From assembly GCF_030553055.1 (NCBI RefSeq), contig NZ_CP130713.1:744001-808000 (forward strand): a DNA stretch of 64,000 bases. Direction: 5' to 3'. This document shows positions 58,120-64,000 of the stretch, in pieces. Under the pieces are notes generated by a model that saw only the letters and a program-made list of their open reading frames with translations, was not told the origin of the DNA and ran no database searches. This stretch comes from Streptomyces sp. XD-27. Its GTDB lineage: Bacteria > Actinomycetota > Actinomycetes > Streptomycetales > Streptomycetaceae. The number at the start of each line of letters is the position of its first letter. The first letter of the stretch is position 1. A program made the translations under genes and the position numbers.

Positions 58120-59580
58120 ATGCCCCTCACGTCCCCAGCCGCCGCACCGCGCATCGCGGCGCTGGCCTCCGTCGTCTCCCTCGGCTCGATCATGTCGGTG
58201 CTGGACGTGACCGTCGTGAACGTCGCCATGCATCCGCTGGCCGAGCACTTCGACGTGTCCCTCTCCACCATCCAGTGGGTGGCCTCCGGCTACTCCCTGG
58301 CCCTGGCCGCGGTGATCCCCGTGACGGCCTGGGCGATCCACCGCTTCGGCACCAAGCGGGTCTACATGACGGCCCTGCTGCTGTTCGTCCTCGGCTCGCT
58401 GCTGGCCGGACTGGCCTGGTCGGCCGAGTCGCTGGTGGCCTTCCGGGTGGTCCAGGGGCTGGGCGGCGGCATGATCACGCCGACCGGCATGACGATCATG
58501 ATGCGCGCCGCCACCCCGCGGACCATGGGCCGGATCATGAGCATCATGGGCATCCCGATCCTCATCGGTCCCCTCGCGGGCCCGATCCTGGGCGGCTGGC
58601 TGGTGGACTCGTTCTCCTGGCGGTGGATGTTCACCATCAACGTCCCTGTCGGGATCGCCGCGTTCCTCCTGGCCGCCCGGATCCTCCCGCGGACGCAGGG
58701 CGCGCCCGGCCGGCGGCTGGACGTCCCCGGCCTGCTGATGCTCTCCCCGGGCCTGGCCGGATTCATCTACGGGGTGTCGACCGGCGCCGAGCGCCGCGAC
58801 GTCGGCTCGCTCGACGTGCTGCTCCCGGCGCTGCTCGGCGCCGCGCTGGTCGCGGGCTTCGTCGTGCGGGCCCAGCGGTCCCCGCACCCGCTGATCGACC
58901 TGCGGCTGTACCGCGACAGGGCCTTCGCGGCCGGGGCGGCGACCCTGTTCCTGTTCGTCGTCGGCTACTTCGGCAGCATGCTGCTGCTTCCGATGTACTT
59001 CCAGATCGTCCGGGGCGAGTCCGTCGTGGCCTCCGGGCTCATGGGCGCTCCGTTGGCGCTCGCCGCCGGCGTGACCATGCAGGTCTCCGGACGGCTGTCG
59101 GACAAGGTGTCCCCGCGCCTGCTCGTCACCACCGGCATCGCCCTGGCAGCGCTCGGGGTGGCGCTGCTCAGCCTGCACCTGGCCGAGGACGCCGCCTACT
59201 GGCGGCTGGCCGGCTCCCTGGCCGTCATGGGGACCGGAGTGGGCCTGACCATGATGCCGACGATGGCCGCCGCCACCCGCGGCCTCTCCCCGGACGACGC
59301 CCCGTCGGCGTCGACGGCGCTCCAGATCACCTCCCAGGCGGGGGCGTCGATCGGCATCGCGTTCTTCTCGGTCATGCTCTCCGCCAACGGCACCGGCGGC
59401 AGCGCCGTTCCCACCCGGGCCGAGCCGTTCGCCGAGACCTACCTGTGGACCGTGGCACTCATGCTCGCCGCCCTCCTCCCGGCGCTCCGCCTGCCCCGCC
59501 GCCGCACGGCGGACCCGGTGGAGCCGGCGGGCACCGCGGTGCGGCCGCCCGTCGAGGACCGTACGGCGGCCCACGTCTGA
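58120..59580 (+). CDS. MFS exporter (DHA2, EmrB type)
   Basis: A 486-aa exporter: MSVLDVTVVNVAMHPLAEHF, WAIHRFGTKRVYMTALLLFV, FRVVQGLGGGMITPTGMTIM, GPLAGPILGGWLVDSFSW (motif C), RWMFTINVPVGIAAF. Fourteen membrane helices are expected. ATG 58120 is preferred because GAGG lies 6-9 bases upstream; the frame stays open to an ATG at 58048, which lacks a ribosome site and overlaps the palindrome. Substrate unknown. Terminated by a shared hairpin. Confidence 0.9.
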   Translation: MPLTSPAAAPRIAALASVVSLGSIMSVLDVTVVNVAMHPLAEHFDVSLSTIQWVASGYSLALAAVIPVTAWAIHRFGTKRVYMTALLLFVLGSLLAGLAWSAESLVAFRVVQGLGGGMITPTGMTIMMRAATPRTMGRIMSIMGIPILIGPLAGPILGGWLVDSFSWRWMFTINVPVGIAAFLLAARILPRTQGAPGRRLDVPGLLMLSPGLAGFIYGVSTGAERRDVGSLDVLLPALLGAALVAGFVVRAQRSPHPLIDLRLYRDRAFAAGAATLFLFVVGYFGSMLLLPMYFQIVRGESVVASGLMGAPLALAAGVTMQVSGRLSDKVSPRLLVTTGIALAALGVALLSLHLAEDAAYWRLAGSLAVMGTGVGLTMMPTMAAATRGLSPDDAPSASTALQITSQAGASIGIAFFSVMLSANGTGGSAVPTRAEPFAETYLWTVALMLAALLPALRLPRRRTADPVEPAGTAVRPPVEDRTAAHV

Positions 59581-59596
59581 GCGGAGCGCGCCGCCG

Positions 59597-59628
59597 CGGC
59601 CGGGAGAGCCTCACGCCTCTCCCGGCCG
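59597..59628. terminator. Bidirectional hairpin terminator
   Basis: CGGCCGGGAGAG (59597-59608) pairs with CTCTCCCGGCCG (59617-59628) across 8 bases between convergent genes. It overlaps the stop codon and last codons of the CapA-like gene. Confidence 0.8.
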
Positions 59629-60732
59629 CCACAGCGTGAGCGCGCCGTCCGGCTCGGAGCCGATACGCGTGCCGAAGCCGCGGCTGACCCGGTCCAGCAC
59701 CGCCCGCAGCCACCCGGCGTCCTCGTCCGAGGCGCGCCACAGCCGCATCCGCCGGGCCTGCAGGACGACGATCCGCAGTCGGCTCAGCCTGCCGGTGCCG
59801 GACTCCACCGACACGAGGTACAGCGGCCGCAGGTCGTCCCGGTACTGCGCGTAGCCGGTAATCCCTTCGTAGTCGTCGACGAAGTCGCCGCAGCCGTAAA
59901 GGATCAGCTTCCCCTCGTACACCTCCAGCGGGCGGGGGTGGTGCGAGGAGTGGCCGTGCAGCACGTCCACCCCGCCGTCGATCAGCCGGTGTGCGAAGCG
60001 GACCTGGTCGCGGAGGACCTCGTAGCCCCAGTTGGAGCCCCAGTGGACGGAGACGACCGCCACGTCGCCCGGCAGCCTGGTCTCCCGTACCCGGTCGACC
60101 ACGGCGTCCGCGGCGGCGTCCGACAGCTCGGCCACGAGGTCGACCCCGCCGCGGTCGTCCGTCGCCGCCCAGCGCCGCGGGATGCCGCTGGAGGGCAGCC
60201 CGACGGAGAACACCAGCACCCGCCGGCCGTCGCCGACGGGGACGATGGCGGGGCGCCGCGCCCGGTCGGCGTCCCGTCCGGCGCCCGCCGTGCGCAGCCG
60301 CGCGCCGGCCAGGGTGTCGAGGGTCTCCTCCAGTCCGGCGTGGCCGAAGTCCAGGACGTGGTTGTTGGCCAGGACGCAGACGTCGGGGCGCGCGGCGGCC
60401 AGGCACGGCACGTTGTCGGGGTGCATCCGGTAGTGGATGTCCTTGCCCGGCGCGAAGGTGTCGCTCCGCGTGACGCTGGTCTCCAGGTTGATCACCCGGG
60501 CGTCGGGGGCGGCCTCGTCGAGCACGGCCAGCGCGTCGCCCCAGGGCCAGGAGAAGTCGGCCGGGCGCGGAATCGGCCCGTTCGCCGCTTCCGCCAGGTC
60601 GACGTAGACGCGGGCGTCCTTGACCCAGTTCTCCCGCAGCACCGGGTCGCCGGGATGCGGAAGGATCTGGTCGACGCCGCGGCCGAGCATCACGTCACCG
60701 CAGAGGGACAACGTGACCAGGTCACCTCGCAC
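59611..60732 (-). CDS. CapA-like (PGA_cap) metallophosphatase-fold protein
   Basis: A 373-aa protein of the CapA family: TLSLCGDVMLGRGVDQILPH (N-terminal metal-binding strand), DARVINLETSVTRSD, DVCVLANNHVLDFGHAGLEE (N-N-H ligand motif), DVAVVSVHWGSNWGYEVLRD, DVLHGHSSHHPRPLEVYEGK and LILYGCGDFVDDYEG. It lacks the N-terminal membrane anchor of CapA in poly-gamma-glutamate systems and has no capBC neighbours, so another role is likely. Confidence 0.88.
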   Translation of the reverse strand: MRGDLVTLSLCGDVMLGRGVDQILPHPGDPVLRENWVKDARVYVDLAEAANGPIPRPADFSWPWGDALAVLDEAAPDARVINLETSVTRSDTFAPGKDIHYRMHPDNVPCLAAARPDVCVLANNHVLDFGHAGLEETLDTLAGARLRTAGAGRDADRARRPAIVPVGDGRRVLVFSVGLPSSGIPRRWAATDDRGGVDLVAELSDAAADAVVDRVRETRLPGDVAVVSVHWGSNWGYEVLRDQVRFAHRLIDGGVDVLHGHSSHHPRPLEVYEGKLILYGCGDFVDDYEGITGYAQYRDDLRPLYLVSVESGTGRLSRLRIVVLQARRMRLWRASDEDAGWLRAVLDRVSRGFGTRIGSEPDGALTLWRPGEA

Positions 60733-60816
60733 TCCCCCAGGCTAGGACCGTATCCCGGGATCCCCAACCGCGGCGGCGCGGCCGTCCCCGGTGCGCGGGC
60801 CCGGGCCCGCGGGCGC

Positions 60817-61614
60817 TCAGGACTCGTCGACCATGGTCGGCAGGTCTCCCCGCTTCGTGCCCATGTCGATCACGGAGAACGCCGCTCCCTGCGGGTCGGA
60901 CAGCGCCGCGAACCGGCCGAACGGGGTGTCCATGGGCCCGAAGCGCAGGATCCCGTCGCGCTCGGCGGCCCGGGCCACCGCCGCGTCGCAGTCCTCGACG
61001 CCGAAGTACACCTGGATGTACGGCGGGATCTCGGGCGGGAACTCGTCCCCCATCTTCATGCGGCCCAGGACGGGGTCGCCGCCCAGTTGGAAGATCTTGT
61101 AGTCGATGGCGTCGTCCGCCATGCGCTGGACGCGGAACGGGAAGACGGCGGGGAAGAAGGCGTCCGGCTTGCCGGGGTCGCGGGTGAAGACCTCGGCCCA
61201 GCAGTACGCGCCCGGCCCACCGCTCTTCTCGAAGCCCTCGTGGGTGCCGGCCTGCCACACGCCGAAGACCGCGCCGCTGGGCTCCCGAGCGAGCAGCATC
61301 GAGCCGAACTCGCCGACCCGCATCGGCTCCATCACCACCTGGCCGCCGTGGTCGCGGATCCTTCCGGCGGTGGCGGTGACATCGGGCGACGCGAAGTACA
61401 GGCACCAGGCCGACTGGCCTTCGCTGCCGGGCATCGGGGGGACGACGGCGGCGACGGCCTTGCCGTCGGAGTACGCCTGTGTGTAACCGCCGTACTCCGA
61501 GGCGCTTTCCCCGAAGGTCCAGCCCAGCACGTGCCCGTAGAAGCTCTTGGCGCCCTCCACGTCGGCGAACATCGCGTCGGCCCAGCACGGGGTGCCTTCC
61601 GGTGGTGCGGCCAT
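60817..61614 (-). CDS. Two-domain VOC-family protein
   Basis: A 265-aa protein with two glyoxalase/bleomycin-resistance-type domains. Domain 1: PCWADAMFADVEGAKSFYGH, WCLYFASPDVTATAGRIRDH, REPSGAVFGVWQ. Domain 2: GAYCWAEVFTRDPGKPDAFF, YIQVYFGVEDCDAAVARAAE, FGRFAALSDPQGAAFSVID. Such pairs occur as hydroxylase-like or resistance proteins; the substrate is unknown. Confidence 0.9.
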   Translation of the reverse strand: MAAPPEGTPCWADAMFADVEGAKSFYGHVLGWTFGESASEYGGYTQAYSDGKAVAAVVPPMPGSEGQSAWCLYFASPDVTATAGRIRDHGGQVVMEPMRVGEFGSMLLAREPSGAVFGVWQAGTHEGFEKSGGPGAYCWAEVFTRDPGKPDAFFPAVFPFRVQRMADDAIDYKIFQLGGDPVLGRMKMGDEFPPEIPPYIQVYFGVEDCDAAVARAAERDGILRFGPMDTPFGRFAALSDPQGAAFSVIDMGTKRGDLPTMVDES

Positions 61615-61742
61615 GGCTTCGCTCCCTGCTGCTCGGTGGGTGGATGTCCTGGCTTTTCACGCTAGTCAGTCCGCCGCCGCACCGCGCGGCAAGCCGGCCG
61701 GCGCGCGGCCGCCGCGGCCGGGCCGCTCACCGCCGGGGCGCT

Positions 61743-62296
61743 TCAGAGCGGGCCGAAGAGCCAGTTCCCGGGGGTGTGCGGCTCCTCGCTGGTGTAGTAC
61801 TCCTCGACCGCGCGGTGGATCTCGCCGCGGCTCAGCATGCCGTCGCCGTCGGTGTCGAGCCGGGTGAACGCCTCCGCGAGGCTGTCGGGGAACAGCGCCA
61901 GGGTCTTGGCGTACATGGTGATGAAGTCGTCGAGGCTGATGCGCCCGTCCTTGTCGCTGTCGCAGATGTCCAGCCACGCCTCCAGCATCTGCGTCATGCG
62001 GCCGAGGAACCCTCGCGGTCGACGTCCACCGCTCGCCGCACGCCGGAGCGGAACTCCTCCCGGTCGATCGTCTCGGTGCCGTCCGTGTCCATGTTCTTGA
62101 GGTCGGCCTCCCACAGCGCGGCGAAGGCGCGCTGCAGGCGTTCGATGGGACCTTTGGCGTCCACGTCGAATGCCCCGCCCAGTCTGCCGGCCAGCACCAG
62201 CAGGTCCTGCTCCTCCAACTTCCCGTCGCCGTCGGCGTCGAGCATGTCGAACGAGCGGTCCAGCTTGATGTCGAGAACGTTCTCGTCGTCGGTCAT
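61743..62296 (-). CDS. EF-hand calcium-binding protein, single-base frameshift
   Basis: About 184 aa after restoring one G near 62010. The N-terminal frame (MTDDENVLDIKLDRSFDMLD) contains EF-hand loops DADGDGKLEEQD and DTDGTETIDREE, then stops early at RREGSSAA-type sequence. The next frame continues FLGRMTQMLEAWLDICDSDK with loops DSDKDGRISLDD and DTDGDGMLSRGE and the tail HTPGNWLFGPL. Four EF-hands in total, the layout of calerythrin-like bacterial sarcoplasmic calcium-binding proteins. GAGG lies upstream of ATG 62296. Confidence 0.88.
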
Positions 62297-62433
62297 GTGC
62301 CTCACCTTGGAGCGGGGTCGGTCGGACGGGAGTGGGGTCTGCGCGGTTTTCCGCCGCAGAACTCATTAGGTTGCGGTTGTGAACTACCCGTCCCGGTTTA
62401 CCTCGTACGCCCCACGAACGAGGGAATCCGCGA

Positions 62434-63429
62434 CTAACGGTCCGCGGCGGGGTGCCGGTAGCGACGGGTGTTCGACGTCCACGCGTACACACCGGTGATG
62501 AGATCGGCCGTGCCGTCCAGATACGACCGGGCGGCCGGATGGGCGGCCGTCAGCCTGGTGCGCGACTCGGCGCTGTCCCGCAGCAGCCGGTGCACCTGGC
62601 CGCGGACGGCCGCGATCGCCTCGTCCCGCCGCAGCCCGCATCGGGCCTGGAGGATCCGCACCATGTTGAACGGCTGGGCCCGCCGTTCCTCGCGTTCGAG
62701 CGAGAAGAGGTCGTTGATGTACGTCGCGGCGTCCGCGGTGTTCGCGCGCAGGCGCCGGAAGAGCGGGTCCTCGAAGAGCGCCGGGGGCAGTTCCTCTCCG
62801 GTCACCCGCTCCAGCATGTTCATGAAGGGGTACAGGCAGCTGGAGTGGCGGCGCAGCCGGATGCCCTCCTCGACGGTGGGCACGGTCCCCGCCTCGCGGT
62901 GGGCCGCTTCCTGGACGAACGTCACCAGGCAGTCATCCCATTCGCCGGCGGCCCGATCCCGCCACGCGCCGGTCATGTCATGGGCCTGCCGGTGCCACAG
63001 ATCCCGCCATGCCGGCTCCGGACCGGTCCGCGCGTCACCGGTGGGCGGCCGGCTCGTGCCGGCGGCGCGCAGTACGGCGGTGAGCGGCGTGACGAGGGCG
63101 CGGGCCGCCGCGACCGACCGGCCGGCCGGCCCGTCGAACAGGTCGTCCACGACGGTGAACCAGCTCAGGATGTCCACCAGCAGGTCGAGGTCGGGTCCCG
63201 CGACGTGCGGATAGGAGGAGACGATCAGCCGCGGCAGGTCGAAGGAGAGGTGCCGGCGCAGTTCCTCCTCGCCGGCGAGGAGCTGGTGCCGCGCGATCCA
63301 GGCGGCGTTCTTCCGCGCGGCGTGTGCCGTTCCGGCGCTCGCCGGCACGTCCGGCAGGGGAAGGTCGAGGCGCTGTCCCACGGTGCTTTTCCTGAATGGC
63401 TGGCGTATCGCGTCGCTGACGTGTCGCAT
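62434..63429 (-). CDS. Class I terpene cyclase
   Basis: A 331-aa terpene synthase (MRHVSDAIRQPF start; ATG 63447 is also possible). Metal-binding motif DDLFD at about 95-99, the NSE triad NDLFSLEREE at about 239-248, an Arg pyrophosphate sensor region (RRHSSCLYPFMNMLER) and the C-terminal RRYRHP that closes the active site. Spacing between the motifs is normal, so the enzyme looks functional. It probably cyclises farnesyl or geranyl diphosphate. The neighbouring P450 would oxidise the product. Confidence 0.92.
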   Translation of the reverse strand: MRHVSDAIRQPFRKSTVGQRLDLPLPDVPASAGTAHAARKNAAWIARHQLLAGEEELRRHLSFDLPRLIVSSYPHVAGPDLDLLVDILSWFTVVDDLFDGPAGRSVAAARALVTPLTAVLRAAGTSRPPTGDARTGPEPAWRDLWHRQAHDMTGAWRDRAAGEWDDCLVTFVQEAAHREAGTVPTVEEGIRLRRHSSCLYPFMNMLERVTGEELPPALFEDPLFRRLRANTADAATYINDLFSLEREERRAQPFNMVRILQARCGLRRDEAIAAVRGQVHRLLRDSAESRTRLTAAHPAARSYLDGTADLITGVYAWTSNTRRYRHPAADR

Positions 63430-63461
63430 CGCTGGCGGAGACCGCATCGGGGGGCGGGGGG

Positions 63462-64000
63462 CTACCGGCGCGGGGCGACCGTGACGTGCAGACCCTGGGC
63501 CTGGACGGTCGTCCAGACGACCTCGCGCGCCCGGGTCCCGGGGACGCGGATCAGCTGCCAGCGGCTGAGGACGGTCGCCGCCGCGACGACGAGTTCGGCC
63601 AGGGCGAAGGTGTCGCCGACGCACTTGTGCCTGCCCGCGCCGAAGGGCAGATAGCCGTGGCGGGAGGGGTCGCCCGCGCCGGATCCGGGCGGTGGGCGGT
63701 CGGGGTCGAAGCGCAGCGGGTCCGGGTGGCGGGCGGGGTCGCGGTGGAGTGCGGTGAGGCTGTAGAGGAGTTCGGTGCCGGCCGGGACGCGGTAGCCGCC
63801 GAGCCGCAGGGGCCGGGTCGCGATGCGGGTCAGGAAGGCGTTGGGGGTGTGGAGCCGGAGCACTTCGTGGATCACGCGCCGGGTGTACGTGAGCCGTTCC
63901 ACCGTGTCCGCGCCGAACTCCTCGGCGCCCGCGAGGTGTTCGTCCACCTCGGCCTGGACCCGGGCGTGGATGTGCGGATGCTCCAGCAGCTCGTGGAAGA
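63462..64000 (-). CDS. Cytochrome P450, 5' part outside the window
   Basis: C-terminal 179 residues of a P450: VIHEVLRLHTPNAFLTRI (ExxR motif), ELLYSLTALHRDPARHPDPL, FDPDRPPPG and the haem loop FGAGRHKCVGDTFALAE with the Cys ligand. The reading frame remains open to the window end (FHELLEHPHIHARVQAEVDE). It lies 15-33 bases upstream of the terpene cyclase on the same strand, so the two are a likely operon, as in CYP170-type pairs. The product is unknown. Confidence 0.92.
   Translation of the reverse strand, partial: FHELLEHPHIHARVQAEVDEHLAGAEEFGADTVERLTYTRRVIHEVLRLHTPNAFLTRIATRPLRLGGYRVPAGTELLYSLTALHRDPARHPDPLRFDPDRPPPGSGAGDPSRHGYLPFGAGRHKCVGDTFALAELVVAAATVLSRWQLIRVPGTRAREVVWTTVQAQGLHVTVAPRR

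Overview
The window is high-GC DNA with GTG/ATG starts, many ATGA/GTGA stop-start overlaps, a conservon, mycothiol-type enzymes and Streptomyces-style insertion sequences. It most likely comes from a Streptomyces or close relative. No rRNA, tRNA or CRISPR array was seen. Much of the sequence is accessory.

Region 1 (1-12635) is the right end of a salicylate-primed, thiazoline-type siderophore cluster of the pyochelin/thiazostatin/yersiniabactin class. It holds an NRPS with the order Cy-A(MT)-PCP-TE, cut by the window start, followed by salicylate synthase, salicylyl-AMP ligase and two half-size ABC exporter-fold proteins. These read as one + strand operon, and an FAD oxidoreductase converges on it. 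Region 2 (12931-24158) is a decayed island. It contains an HTH/coiled-coil/receiver regulator, a ComB-like phosphatase, several broken IS elements (IS5-type pieces, an IS110 remnant, a GNAT/transposase chimera), DinB-type proteins, a translationally coupled cassette of unknown function, and an orphan OLD-type TOPRIM protein.

Region 3 (24375-32112) is one - strand block: response regulator, histidine kinase, PepSY protein, lipoprotein, SHOCT protein, ABC ATPase and FtsX-like permease. It looks like an envelope-sensing and export system. Region 4 (32419-46958) mixes VOC and GNAT enzymes, a PEP-synthase-like protein with a membrane partner, a DUF72 protein, a PanE-like reductase, an ECF sigma factor with its partner, a second cytochrome oxidase subunit I, and a P-loop protein paired with a membrane-anchored periplasmic-binding-type receptor. 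Region 5 (47234-64000) has a Tat-exported triple-repeat protein, a cvnABCD conservon, an RDD protein, a WYL regulator divergent from an MFS exporter, a YqhA-IstB fusion, a second MFS exporter, a CapA-like protein, an EF-hand protein, and a class I terpene cyclase next to a P450 that runs off the window.

A recurring oddity is that five otherwise intact genes (NRPS, FtsX permease, a small secreted protein, ctaD, EF-hand protein) each appear to lack exactly one base of a G/C run, with conserved sequence resuming in the next frame. This points to homopolymer under-calling in the assembly rather than five independent pseudogenes. Their full-length products should be read across the shifts.
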